Assembly: GCF_009765985.1 (NCBI RefSeq)
Contig: NZ_LMUM01000037.1
Span: 665,507 to 729,506 of the forward strand
From: Acidobacterium sp. S8
Lineage (GTDB): Bacteria > Acidobacteriota > Terriglobia > Terriglobales > Acidobacteriaceae
Direction: 5' to 3'
DNA: 64,000 nucleotides
The notes under the pieces are model-generated. The model was not told the DNA's origin, made no database searches, and saw only the letters and a program-made list of their open reading frames with translations. Made by a program: the position numbers and the translations under genes. Shown piece by piece: positions 1 to 8,277 of the stretch (positions within the stretch are counted from its first letter, which is position 1; each line of letters starts with the position of its first letter).

Positions 1-466
1 CGGAATCCGCCAAAGCAACGCCTTCAGCCAGAGCGTCAAATGTAGCCTGCCATTGTCGTGCAGACAGTCTCGACTCAGATTCTGCACGATGCAGTCGTAC
101 GAGAGCCTTGACTGTAGCGATGAGGACATTGGGTTCAACCGGCTGGGTGAGATAAGCATCTGCTCCGCTCTCGAGAGCGTAGATTTTACTTTCATTATCG
201 AGAAACGCGGCAGAGAGCTGCACCACCGGTATGAAGTTTGTGTGCGGATTCGACTTGAGCCGGCGACAGACCTCATATCCAAGAATATCCGGAAGCTTTA
301 CGTCCAGAAGTATGACTGATGGATGGTGATTGGCAAGTTCGAGAGCTTCTTTTCCCGTAGATGCCTCAACCACCTCGTACCCGGCGCGCTTAAGGATATG
401 CGCAATGGTGTAGCGATTGGCATCACGATCGTCGACGATCAGTATCGTGGCCTGGTTACCCGTCAT
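1..466 (-). CDS. response regulator receiver protein, C-terminus off the left edge
   Basis: I read this frame directly: the ATG at 466 overlaps the stop of the hybrid kinase upstream (ATGA), and the frame stays open to the window edge. The product begins with a CheY-like receiver domain (about residues 5-125): acidic pocket VDD near residues 11-13, phosphoacceptor D55 in LLDVKLPD, and a conserved Gly-Tyr-Glu-Val stretch after it. The invariant Lys of receiver domains appears to be Gln here (DAYLTQPVEP). The last visible residues (ARQWQATFDALAEGV) look like the start of a PAS domain, so the complete protein is probably a REC-PAS protein or REC-PAS-histidine kinase. It is the last visible gene of the stressosome operon and probably belongs to its output branch. 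The output domain cannot be seen. Confidence 0.8.
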   Translation of the reverse strand, partial: MTGNQATILIVDDRDANRYTIAHILKRAGYEVVEASTGKEALELANHHPSVILLDVKLPDILGYEVCRRLKSNPHTNFIPVVQLSAAFLDNESKIYALESGADAYLTQPVEPNVLIATVKALVRLHRAESESRLSARQWQATFDALAEGVALADS

Positions 467-2595
467 TTGCTGATGCCTGCTGCTTCGATTATCTCCACCA
501 GTGATTCAGGCAGTCCGTCTTCTGCAAGTTTACGTTTCGGATATACTACTGCGCCCATGTCGGAGATCAGATTCGATTCCTGGGGGGAAAGGTTTTTTGA
601 CGAGTGGATAATAACGGGCATCGACGCCGTGATTGCATTGGCCCGCAACTCGCGCAATACCTCAAGCCCATCCATCTCGGGCATGAGGATATCTAGGAAC
701 ATGCCATCGATGTGGTGATTTTCGATGAGCCGCAGCGCTTCGCGTCCATTGCGGGCCTCCAGAACACGATAGCCCAGCTTGGCCAGCATCTCCCCGACAA
801 GATAGCGAGTCACCTCATCGTCGTCAATGACCGCGATCGTTTTCGCCTTATATCCTTCGACGAGTTCCTGAATCGTGCTTAACAGGGTGAATGGCACGAC
901 TGGCTTGGCGAGAAATGCATTAGCTCCAGCCTGTAAGGCCGCCGCAGGCTCATCGACAACGCTGACTACAAGCACGGGCCCGTTAAATCCGGTCGTTCGT
1001 AATTCCTCCAGGAAAAACAGGCAATCTTCTCGATCGATCAGGCGATCCATCACGACGAGTGCCGGAGCCAGACGTTTCAGCGCAGCTCTTGCTTCGTGAA
1101 GTGTGGCAGCAAACTCAAGGCGATATTTACTGTTCTTCAGAGAAGCTTCATAGACGAAAGTAGCTTCTCGATTGTCTTCGATGAATAAGATGACAGGCTG
1201 GGTGGTCTGATCTTCTTCCTTTTGATGCGCCGCCGTGGGCGGCAGCTTTCCAAAATGCAGCGGTATTTTCAGGGTGAAAGTTGAACCGGCGCCCGGAATA
1301 CTTTCGGCTCCGAGTGAGCCTTCAAGAAGCTCAGCCAGTCGCCGGGAAAGCGGTAGGCCGAGGCCCGTGCCTTTCACCTGGCTCTGCAGTTCGTTTTCCA
1401 CTTGGATAAACTCTTCGAAGATCCGTTCTATATTTTCGGGCGCAATGCCGATACCCGTGTCCGCTACTTGGAAGATGATCATCCCACTGGCGATCCCTGT
1501 TTTAGCGGTAACGCGAACCTGACCGCGCCTTGTGAACTTGATTGCATTAGAGATGAGGTTGCGGAGAATCTGCGACACCTTTCCCTCATCGGTATAAAGC
1601 GGTGGGATGTTCGGATCTGCTTCGAAAATCAGATCGAGATTGTTCCCCACAAGAAGAGGCTTCAAGACACCGCGTAATGCGCCGAAGATCTCCTGGACCT
1701 CAAAGTATTTCGGCCGCACGTCGGTCTTGCCAGCTTCGACCTTGGCAAGATCGAGAAGATCATTCACAAGTTCCGATAATTCAGCGGCCGAGCGCTGAAT
1801 ATATGTGACCTGTTTTTCCTGTTCGTGTGAAAGCTCACCGTCTGATCGGTTCAGCAGGAGCCTGCTCAACGAAATGATGGAATTAAGCGGAGTTCGGAAC
1901 TCGTGAGAAAGATTTGATAAAAAGCTCGTTTTCAGGTCCGAGATGCGTTTTAAGTCGTCGGCGTTTTGATCAAGTTCGGCATAGAGAGCTACGACTCCGC
2001 GGTTCGTGTCTTCCAGCTCCTGATTCAGTTCGGCAAGCCGGTCCTGTTTTTCACGCAGTTCTGCAAGAGTCTTGAGCAACTCCTGGTTCTGCCGCTCGAT
2101 TTCGTCATACGGTTCGGTTGAGTCGCTCTTGGCCAACCGGCTGGCGATATCTTTCGCTCGAACTGCATCCACACGCGGTGCTGAAGACGGCAACCATTTA
2201 CCGAACTCGATACGAGTCCCCGTGGCGGGAGCGGTGATTTTGAAATAGTCCATCAGGCGTCGGGTGCCGATGAGTCCCTTGCCTAGGCCAGTCTTCGAGA
2301 CATACTGTCCATGGAAAATCTCCTGGAGATTTTCGATTCCGGATCCGGTATCGGTAACAAGAATGACGAAGAGCTGTGGCTTCGAGTCTCTGACGAGAAA
2401 ATCTACTGCGCCGCCGGTGGCATAACGATAGGCATTTCGTGCTAATTCAGAGGTAGCAGTAGCCAGTCGTATCTGCTCCTGGTGATCAAAACCGAGGAGC
2501 CCGGCTATCTCTCTAGCCCGCTGCCGAGCATAGACAACGTGGCGTTCGTGCCGCAGACGAAGGGTAAATATGGGAAATTCCGACAAGCTGCTCAT
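463..2595 (-). CDS. hybrid histidine kinase: RsbW-like ATPase, HisKA, HATPase, two receiver domains
   Basis: This 710-residue cytoplasmic protein has five recognisable parts. Residues 1-135 resemble an RsbW/RsbT-type GHKL ATPase (SELARNAYRY N-box, DTGSGI, GLGKGL). Residues 165-225 look like a coiled coil. A HisKA domain follows with phosphorylatable H231 in LSHEFRTPLNS. A second HATPase lies at about 335-447 (N-box ILRNLISNAIKF, DTGIGI, GTGLGL). Two receiver domains sit at about 468-580 and 585-705, with phosphoacceptors D517 and D635. No membrane segment is seen, so the input is probably intracellular. The gene begins one base after the ATPase-SpoIIE gene and overlaps the following response regulator by four bases. 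An anti-sigma-type ATPase at the N-terminus of a hybrid kinase suggests direct coupling of stressosome switching to phosphorelay; that is inference. Confidence 0.9.
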   Translation of the reverse strand: MSSLSEFPIFTLRLRHERHVVYARQRAREIAGLLGFDHQEQIRLATATSELARNAYRYATGGAVDFLVRDSKPQLFVILVTDTGSGIENLQEIFHGQYVSKTGLGKGLIGTRRLMDYFKITAPATGTRIEFGKWLPSSAPRVDAVRAKDIASRLAKSDSTEPYDEIERQNQELLKTLAELREKQDRLAELNQELEDTNRGVVALYAELDQNADDLKRISDLKTSFLSNLSHEFRTPLNSIISLSRLLLNRSDGELSHEQEKQVTYIQRSAAELSELVNDLLDLAKVEAGKTDVRPKYFEVQEIFGALRGVLKPLLVGNNLDLIFEADPNIPPLYTDEGKVSQILRNLISNAIKFTRRGQVRVTAKTGIASGMIIFQVADTGIGIAPENIERIFEEFIQVENELQSQVKGTGLGLPLSRRLAELLEGSLGAESIPGAGSTFTLKIPLHFGKLPPTAAHQKEEDQTTQPVILFIEDNREATFVYEASLKNSKYRLEFAATLHEARAALKRLAPALVVMDRLIDREDCLFFLEELRTTGFNGPVLVVSVVDEPAAALQAGANAFLAKPVVPFTLLSTIQELVEGYKAKTIAVIDDDEVTRYLVGEMLAKLGYRVLEARNGREALRLIENHHIDGMFLDILMPEMDGLEVLRELRANAITASMPVIIHSSKNLSPQESNLISDMGAVVYPKRKLAEDGLPESLVEIIEAAGISK

Positions 2596-2596
2596 T

Positions 2597-3616
2597 CTAC
2601 TGGATGCGTGACACTATTATTGTCGCATCGTCGCGCCTTCTACTGAAATCTCGATAGAGAATGGCGGCAATTAACGCGGGATGCCGCTGCGCCAGACCCG
2701 GATATTGCTCCACGTTCCAACGAGTTCCAATACCATCCGAGAGCATCAGCAAAAAAGAGTTTGGCTCCCAAGTATAGGAAAAGGATTGAATTTTTGCCAC
2801 CGAGTGCCCAACCGTGCCATTCATCGAAACCATATTCCGGGCCTTTCCCCTGGACAAGACTGCACCAGCGACATTGCCCGCTCCGGCAAAGTTTAATACG
2901 CCCTCGTTGTAGCGGATTTCGGCAATGGAAACTGCGGCCCCGCGGGTTTTCGTCAAAGCAGAATGGATATCCTTCAAAATCAGCTCCGGATGCCGGTCTG
3001 CGGTGAGGTGGAATATCTTGATTGCTTCCTCGGCCGCTTCGGACGCCAAGGGGCCGTGTCCAAGACCGTCGGCAACAATATAAATGCTCCGATCAGTAGT
3101 ATGTTGAGCGCTCCAGGCGTCTCCATTTACGCGCTCGCCCGCAATCGGCACAGAGATTGCGCCGAAAGAAAGATGCGAAATAGCACTCTGATCGGTGGCA
3201 GTTCGATAGACACGGGCGAAAAGTGCGGTTCCCCGTCCCGCGGCTGAGAATATCTGAAACTCTCCGGCAAGCCGCGAGATGGCTCCTAGCCCCTGGCCTG
3301 CCGTTCCTGCCGTGGAGTACCCGTCCTCGACAGCCATCTCGATATTCGGGATACCTTTGCCTTGATCGAGAGCAAAAATATCGAGGCCGACGCTGCCATG
3401 AATGGACCACGGGCTGAGAATGATTTCACCGGAATCGCCATGAGCGGCGATGTTGCGGGCTGCCTCTGTAGCAATAATGCCGGTTTGTCCCTGCCGCGTC
3501 TCGTCGAATTCCAGAGCGGCGGCAAGCGAAATTGCCTGCCGGCGTGCGTTACCTACTTGGCTGGGATCGCCGGCAGAGATGGGAATCGCTCGATTGACCG
3601 GCATTGTCATTTCCAA
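2597..3616 (-). CDS. RsbT-like ATPase fused to an RsbX-like SpoIIE phosphatase
   Basis: The 339-residue product joins two regulatory modules. Residues 1-140 form a GHKL anti-sigma-type ATPase domain (IIATEAARNIAAHG, ALDQGKGI, GQGLGA). Residues 150-339 form a PP2C/SpoIIE phosphatase with metal-binding Asp residues in VADGLGHG and LSDGIG and a C-terminal RRRDDATIIV motif. In Bacillus the feedback phosphatase RsbX resets the stressosome by dephosphorylating RsbS and RsbR; the position directly after rsbT matches an R-S-T-X order. The ATPase domain may let the protein bind the same partners as RsbT. The start overlaps the rsbT end by ten bases, which indicates translational coupling. The fusion could instead act on another STAS protein, which the sequence cannot settle. 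Confidence 0.88.
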   Translation of the reverse strand: MEMTMPVNRAIPISAGDPSQVGNARRQAISLAAALEFDETRQGQTGIIATEAARNIAAHGDSGEIILSPWSIHGSVGLDIFALDQGKGIPNIEMAVEDGYSTAGTAGQGLGAISRLAGEFQIFSAAGRGTALFARVYRTATDQSAISHLSFGAISVPIAGERVNGDAWSAQHTTDRSIYIVADGLGHGPLASEAAEEAIKIFHLTADRHPELILKDIHSALTKTRGAAVSIAEIRYNEGVLNFAGAGNVAGAVLSRGKARNMVSMNGTVGHSVAKIQSFSYTWEPNSFLLMLSDGIGTRWNVEQYPGLAQRHPALIAAILYRDFSRRRDDATIIVSRIQ

Positions 3617-4017
3617 CGCACCGCGGTAATCGTTGTACCGGCACCCGGTTGGGAATGAATATCAAACTCATTCATGAGCCGCTTGCTTCCGCCCAGTCCT
3701 AGCCCCATACCCCCGCCGGTAGTAAATCCATCGCTAAGAGCCTGTTTGATATCGGCTATGCCTGGACCATGATCTCGAAATGTCAATCGGAGTCCTCTGC
3801 GGATTCCATTCTCCACGACAGCTACATCCATTTCGCCGCCGCCGCCGTGATCGAGAGTATTTCGAGCCAGCTCACTCGCTGCAGTCACAATTTTGGTCTG
3901 GTCAACGAGGCTGAACTTCAGCTCGATAGCTAATGTGCGTACCTGCTGGCGTGCGGTCACCACGTCCGAGGAGCTTTTGATATGGATCGTCTCAGTCTTC
4001 AGTACTGTCGCCGCCAT
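3607..4017 (-). CDS. rsbT: RsbT, switch kinase of the stressosome
   Basis: This is a 136-residue stand-alone GHKL kinase of normal RsbT length. The N-box is ASELARNTLDHG, the G1 box is DHGPGI, and a glycine-rich lid GGGMGLGLGG follows near residues 97-106. In the characterised systems RsbT is held on RsbR-RsbS, phosphorylates both under stress, and is released to activate a downstream effector such as RsbU or a diguanylate cyclase. Here no RsbU is visible, so the released kinase may act on the neighbouring ATPase-SpoIIE or hybrid kinase proteins (inference). It overlaps rsbS by 26 bases and the next gene by 10, so all are translated from one message. Confidence 0.95.
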   Translation of the reverse strand: MAATVLKTETIHIKSSSDVVTARQQVRTLAIELKFSLVDQTKIVTAASELARNTLDHGGGGEMDVAVVENGIRRGLRLTFRDHGPGIADIKQALSDGFTTGGGMGLGLGGSKRLMNEFDIHSQPGAGTTITAVRWK

Positions 4018-4393
4018 AGACCCCTATTTCCATGCCCGCTTCTGCAGTTTCCTGGAGATACTCCATGCCGGATTCGACGTTCAGGGCAGTGCGGATCCCC
4101 GGTAGCGACATTCCCAGTTCGACGAGGGTGATGGCGACTGCCGGCTGCATGCCGACAACCACCGTCTGTGCATCCAGCACCCGTGCCATAGACGCAATGT
4201 TGGCGAGAGTTCGTCCGATGAACGAATCCACGATCTCCAGTGAAGAAATGTCGATCAGCACGCCCCGTGCTCCCACTTCAGAGATTCGATTAGTGAGATC
4301 ATCCTGCAGTGTGAGTGCCAGCCTGTCGTGCATATCCACCTGGATGGTTACCAGGAGGAAGTTTCCCATGCGCAGAATCGGAATGCGGTCCAT
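3992..4393 (-). CDS. rsbS: RsbS, STAS scaffold of the stressosome
   Basis: The 133-residue protein is a single STAS domain. The phosphorylation site corresponding to B. subtilis Ser59 is present as S57 in EIVDSFIGRTLA, and the surrounding RIPILRMGNFLLV and PAVAITLVELG segments are typical. In known stressosomes RsbS forms the core shell with RsbR, and its phosphorylation by RsbT frees the kinase. The C-terminal tail (GVYGGDSTED) is acidic and slightly longer than the minimal domain. The start codon overlaps the rsbR stop by one base (TAATG), so the two are translationally coupled. Confidence 0.95.
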   Translation of the reverse strand: MDRIPILRMGNFLLVTIQVDMHDRLALTLQDDLTNRISEVGARGVLIDISSLEIVDSFIGRTLANIASMARVLDAQTVVVGMQPAVAITLVELGMSLPGIRTALNVESGMEYLQETAEAGMEIGVYGGDSTED

Positions 4394-5271
4394 TAGAGTT
4401 CCTTAGCTGCGTGAGCCGAAGTGTTGGCCTTGGAGACCCTGACGACGGCTCGTCCGCTGCGCTCGAGAGCGAGCCGAAAAGCATCTGACAGCTTCGCCTT
4501 CGTGGTTACATCTTCAAGGTTGATACCTAGATGCACGATGGTCTGAGCGATCTGCGGCCGAATTCCGCTCAGAATGCACTCCGCGCCCATAAGCCGAGCC
4601 GCCGTGATCGTCTTCAGCAGATGCTGAGCTACGAGCGTGTCGACAGTGGGAACACCAGTGATATCAATGATGGCAACACGCGAATTGGTCTGAACGATTG
4701 CCTGCAGCAGGGATTCCATCACCACCTGCGTTCTCGAGCTGTCCAGTGTGCCGATCAGCGGCAGCGCCACGATTCCATCCCAGAGCGTAACAACAGGCGT
4801 CGAAAGCTCCAGCATCTCTTCCTGCTGCCGGCTTATCACCTGATCGCGTCCGTGAATGTAGCTGTCGGTGGTGTACAAGGCAAGCTTATCGATGAAATCG
4901 TTGGTGAGCGTGATCTCGGAGAAAAGTTCGTTCGCCTTGTTTCCCCAATGTTTGCGGGCAAGCTCGAACAAAGGTTGTTTCAGTGAAAGTACAAATAAAG
5001 CTGTCTCCGAGGGCGAGAATCCTTGAACCGCGCGCGCTGCCGACAAAGTTCCCAGCAATTCTTTTAACGTCTGCCATGCCGGCAAATCTATATTGCTTAG
5101 GTTGGTATCGGCAGGAACATCGGCAATCGCCGACAGCACATCTCCGGACTGAGCTTCCAGCTCACGCTCATCGATAAGGCCGCGCCGACGGCTCAAATCT
5201 CGAATTCCTTCCATCCAGTTTTGCAGAACGGAAGCGCGACTCTCTTGAATCAGCTTTAACAAATTGCTCAT
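4393..5271 (-). CDS. rsbR: RsbR, stressosome sensor-scaffold protein
   Basis: The 292-residue protein has the RsbR layout. An all-helical N-terminal domain of the RsbRD/non-heme-globin type covers roughly residues 1-145, a linker helix RQQEEMLELSTPV follows, and a C-terminal STAS domain covers about 155-275. T212 in GVPTVDTLVAQ corresponds to the conserved phosphorylatable Thr205 of B. subtilis RsbRA. The N-terminal half is the presumed stress-sensing turret and RsbT phosphorylates the STAS domain. It is the first gene of the operon, preceded by a good ribosome site (AGGGAG about 8 bases before the ATG at 5271). The signal sensed cannot be inferred. Confidence 0.93.
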   Translation of the reverse strand: MSNLLKLIQESRASVLQNWMEGIRDLSRRRGLIDERELEAQSGDVLSAIADVPADTNLSNIDLPAWQTLKELLGTLSAARAVQGFSPSETALFVLSLKQPLFELARKHWGNKANELFSEITLTNDFIDKLALYTTDSYIHGRDQVISRQQEEMLELSTPVVTLWDGIVALPLIGTLDSSRTQVVMESLLQAIVQTNSRVAIIDITGVPTVDTLVAQHLLKTITAARLMGAECILSGIRPQIAQTIVHLGINLEDVTTKAKLSDAFRLALERSGRAVVRVSKANTSAHAAKEL

Positions 5272-5624
5272 GAATACTCCCTGAGTACGAGGTTGCCTGT
5301 CTTGTGTGTCGTCGCAAGCTAGGTGATTCTAACAAAGAACGTGCGGCACAGATTGGGGATACTTATTTGGATAGAGCGTTGCCGTCGTATCATGGGTAAT
5401 GCCCTTGATCCCGGAACTTCGCTTGGCTCATCTATTTGTCTCTGTATTCACGGCGTAGCGAAGCCCTTCGCTGCACTCTGGCTCCCGATCTGGCTTATCA
5501 GTCGGGTGATTTGGCCTGTAATCGAAGGGCGGGACTGCCCAGGGATGCCCTATGGGTGCCTCTAAAAATGAGGCATCTCTTGAGAAATCCAGGATGCACA
5601 ACTGGTTTGTAGGAAGCTACAAAA
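5272..5624. other. intergenic stretch without a gene
   Basis: No reading frame here has protein-like composition. The end near 5271 should hold the rsbR promoter on the minus strand, but I could not settle a -35/-10 pair. A short perfect inverted repeat (AGCGAAG, two bases, CTTCGCT) lies near 5457, and a hairpin is listed separately at 5557-5575. Confidence 0.5.
5557..5575. terminator. small hairpin downstream of the tRNA-Ser remnant
   Basis: TGCCTC and GAGGCA form a six-base-pair stem around an A/T-rich seven-base loop. Read on the minus strand it lies about 50 bases past the 3' end of the tRNA-Ser remnant, where a tRNA terminator would be expected. There is no strong run of T after the stem, so it is weak. 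A second short stem (TTTGTAG / CTACAAA) lies between it and the remnant. Confidence 0.3.
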
Positions 5625-5654
5625 TGGCGGAGGGAGAGGGATTCGAACTCTCGG
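5625..5654 (-). pseudogene. 3' end of a tRNA-Ser gene, probable attachment site
   Basis: On the minus strand these 30 bases read as the T arm and acceptor end of a serine tRNA: T loop TTCGAAT, acceptor strand TCCCTCC, G73 discriminator and an encoded CCA. The T stem has one mismatch, and nothing upstream (above 5654) resembles the rest of a tRNA. Integrases often use tRNA 3' ends as attachment sites and leave such a fragment at one boundary. The decayed accessory genes begin immediately on the side where the tRNA 5' half should be. An intact copy is not visible in the window. Confidence 0.6.
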
Positions 5655-5795
5655 TTCAGATTGCCGGTCAATAACCTACTGATTTTTCATCGTGCCAGAA
5701 ATGCAGAACGCGACAGAAACGCAGGGTGTGGGCACAAATTGGGCACAGCACTGCAAACGCGGCACGTTCACTATTAATCCAGAAAGCGTCCCATC

Positions 5796-5933
5796 TTATG
5801 AGCCTTTCTTCCTCGGTTTCTTCGCGCCCTCGGCATGCGTTTTAGCGTTCCCCGAAGCTTTAGGGTGAAAGAGATTCTCTACCGACTGCTGGGCGCTCAT
5901 ATTCTTAGCGCTTTTGGGTTCTTTTTTGGACAT
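5796..5933 (-). CDS. small basic Lys-rich protein, 45 residues
   Basis: I found this short gene by reading the minus strand. ATG at 5933 is preceded by a good AGGAG ribosome site six bases away, and the frame ends in TAA at 5796. The product begins MSKKEPKSAKN and ends with a basic tail AKKPRKKGS; about a quarter of the residues are Lys or Arg and it is probably disordered. I do not recognise a family. It lies just inside the presumed tRNA-Ser integration point. The strong ribosome site supports a real gene, but its length makes this uncertain. Confidence 0.5.
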   Translation of the reverse strand: MSKKEPKSAKNMSAQQSVENLFHPKASGNAKTHAEGAKKPRKKGS

Positions 5934-6109
5934 GCTTGACTCCTGTGTGTCCAAGCATAGACCTTCGCGGGTAGATTAAACAGCGTGGATTTGAAAAATA
6001 AGTGACGTTCAAGTGATGCGGTTTGTCGACCATAAGTTGATTAGAATCAGTGAACAGTACCTACGATAATGTCGATTGTCGTTGTTAATATTTGTGCTAG
6101 GCTGAATTC

Positions 6110-6355
6110 GTGCAAAAAAGCCTTCTGCTCCCCTCCGGCTACCATGAGCTCCTCCAAGAGATCAAAGGACGCATCCGTACCGCCCAGGTCCGCGCCGCGC
6201 TCGCGGTCAATCGCGAGTTGGTGCTCCTCTATTGGTCGATCGGTCGGGATATCCTCGCCAGGCAGGGAACCGAGGGGTGGGGTATGCGACTTTCAGAGCT
6301 ACCGCTGCTCCCTCACACCCGCTCTACTAAAGTTCGCAGATACTGGAGTTCGTAA
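6110..6355 (+). pseudogene. truncated DUF1016/YhcG nuclease N-terminal fragment
   Basis: From a GTG at 6110, residues 1-58 match the start of the DUF1016 (YhcG) family: LLPSGYHELLQEIKGRI, ALAVNRELVLLYWSIGRDIL, then TEGWG. In full members this N-terminal domain precedes a PD-(D/E)XK nuclease domain and the protein exceeds 300 residues. Here the similarity stops at about 6283 and the rest is unrelated sequence overlapping the opposite-strand gene. The fragment is therefore a remnant cut off at the point where the nucleosidase module begins. No activity is expected. Confidence 0.7.
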
Positions 6356-7390
6356 TTTCTCCCATACGCCTTTAACATCCCTTCGATAAGGCTTTTCGGC
6401 GATATCTCACCACCACCACCATTCTCGAGCAGTCGGAGTGCTCGAGACCACTGGCTTCGTCCATTGCCAGACAAATTTAATCTCGACAAGTCGCCTCCTG
6501 CTTCTGTCCAGACGGCATCTTCGTCAGGTCCACGGGGGTAAAGTCTTGGAGCGAGTTCTCGAAAACGCGACCAGAAGTCCGACGGATCATCACTTTTGCG
6601 AAGCAGCTTGACCGCTGGCCCTTGAGACGCGACTTCAGCAATGCTTCGGGAGCCGAGAAGCGAAAGTAATTGGAACGCAAAAGCAGCCGCATTGTCTGCT
6701 GCAATCTCTTGCGAGCCACTCTTGTCAGCTTCAGCCTTTCCATCGAGGAGGTCAGAAATTCCTCGAATGGCCATGCTATCAACCTTATTTGCATGCGCGG
6801 CCCGCATGAATCCCAAACCTTCCATCTCGACCGCGAGCGTGTCTCCGTAGTTCTCTTTTAGAAGCTTTGTGACTGCGCCAGTAGAAGATTTGATGACCTT
6901 ATCACCGGCAGCGATTGGGCCGACGAAGACCTTTGGATTGCCGACAGATTCCTTGATGCGAATTCGATGCAACCATTCGCTATCACGCGCGACAATCTGC
7001 GCCTCCTGGATCAAGGGATAGCTAGCGAGGAAGACTTCGGGTCTCGGCTGGAAATGGTCTCGATCAGCGCCGCTTTCATAACCGTATATCTTCGACCCGG
7101 CAACGACATCGCCGAGTTTTACGTCCTTTACTCCACCGGCAATTCCCACAAAGAGCGCAATGTCAGGACTAAAATATTGAGTGGCCCTCTCAGTCTCAAG
7201 AGCAGCGGATGTATTGCCAGGCGCTACCTGCGAGACGCACACTTGCCATGACTCAAATTGGCCGATCGTGTTATTCGTTACCGGCATCGTGCCTGACTGA
7301 TCGCAGGTTCTGGAGATGATGAATCACGGCATCACGTTCACCAGGCAGCGCCGTAATGATCAATGCTTTTGTCGGTTTAGAACCTGCCAT
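6313..7390 (-). pseudogene. nucleosidase (PNP/MTA family) with C-terminal EAD1 domain, frameshifted
   Basis: The main frame (6313-7287, 324 residues) carries a purine-nucleoside-phosphorylase-type domain: ALFVGIAGGVKDVKLGDVV, GPIAAGDKV, AVEMEGLGF and GISDLLDG. A C-terminal domain follows at about residues 235-320 (FWSRFRELAPRLYPRG to YELQYL) that matches the effector-associated domain EAD1 of bacterial conflict systems. The missing N-terminus is present in another frame: ATG at 7390 encodes MAGSKPTKALIITALPGERD and continues to a stop at 7271, so a single-base shift near 7280 breaks the gene. The intact protein would cleave a nucleoside or nucleotide when triggered. It starts three bases after the upstream EAD1 gene. 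The break could be real or a sequencing error. Confidence 0.72.
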
Positions 7391-7393
7391 CCG

Positions 7394-7822
7394 TTACCAT
7401 CTCCTCTTGATTTTGCTGAGATAGACATTCTCAAGCAGTTCAAGCTCTGAGTTGTAGTAAAAATCATTGCGCATCTGATGGAGCAACCCCTCAACGGTCA
7501 TCGTTCCACCAGCACCTCCCTTACGAAGAAGGTCCAAAGCCTCGATCCACTCATCGCGCCCTGCCCCTTGCTTTATCCGTGAACCATCACCGTCAGCTTC
7601 ATTCCAGATTTCGTTATGACGTACCCCGTATTGATAAAGCTTTATGCTCAACTGTTGGAACGCTTCCCACCATTCATCTTCGGATACGACAGGCTCAGAC
7701 GTGAGAATTCCAAAGTACAGTCTGTCCCATAGATCTAGCTTATTCCATAGTTGACAACCTGCTGCCATAAGTCTGCCAGTGCACGGTGATGGCTTGCTTG
7801 CATAGCGACATGGTTGAGTCAT
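7394..7822 (-). CDS. EAD1-domain protein, partner of the nucleosidase; N-terminus doubtful
   Basis: Residues 50-135 (EWWEAFQQLSIKLYQYG to NSELELLENV) align position by position with the C-terminal domain of the next gene: shared W..F..L...LY..G, W.EA.GD.SR, GR..W..AL.LL..GG.GG and N.EL..L. Paired genes carrying the same EAD are expected to bring a sensor and an effector together. The first 35 residues of this frame are rich in Cys, Pro and Arg and do not look like real protein. The preceding coding sequence instead continues in a second frame (7740-7988), so the true gene is probably longer and broken by a frameshift near 7740. The sensor or protease domain usually found beside such an EAD is not visible. 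Confidence 0.6.
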   Translation of the reverse strand: MTQPCRYASKPSPCTGRLMAAGCQLWNKLDLWDRLYFGILTSEPVVSEDEWWEAFQQLSIKLYQYGVRHNEIWNEADGDGSRIKQGAGRDEWIEALDLLRKGGAGGTMTVEGLLHQMRNDFYYNSELELLENVYLSKIKRRW

Positions 7823-7988
7823 CGTCGGGAAGATCCCCTCCCAGGACTACTGATGCCGCCGCTATCAAATCCAGACGATTTTCGAGAAGCTTTTTGGCCA
7901 GGTCTTGAGCTGCAGATTGGATGTAACCGAACTTCTCGCGGTCCTCACCTAGATCGAGCAGGCCTTTATCCAGAAACTTTGTAAAACA
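7740..7988 (-). pseudogene. upstream part of the EAD1 partner gene, other frame, no start codon
   Basis: This frame encodes a helical, protein-like stretch (TKFLDKGLLDLGEDREK, AQDLAKKLLENRLDL, AAASVVLGGDLPDD) and stops at 7740 just where the EAD1 frame takes over with NKLDLWDRLYFG. There is no ATG, GTG or TTG start in a sensible place, and a stop lies at 7989. It appears to be the N-terminal part of the same ancestral gene, truncated at its 5' end and separated by a frameshift. I do not recognise the domain. Confidence 0.45.
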
Positions 7989-8277
7989 TCACCTTGCATG
8001 ATTTCTCCAAGACTACCGCTTTTGCACTGCTGCACCGAGCCTCGAAGGTGCGATGCTGAAGCTCCCGAGCCGCAGTGAAATCCGGCTTAGATTGGTGCAC
8101 ATTGCACCACAGAACCCAAATCGCCGCAATTGGCTTTAGGCCAATGACTTTACCTCAAATTCAGTGCACCAACAATTGTTACATTTGGGCCTACTGTTAT
8201 AAACGTATTCTGGCAGCTAATTCCTTTACTGATGGCCTCAGGTCGTTGAAACGGTTGGGAGAACGGCTCAGTCACTA

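Noticed and set aside
5736..5746. AAATTGGGCAC shared with 29163-29173 as possible element ends
   Set aside because: An 11-base match is expected many times by chance in 64 kb; flanks do not match.
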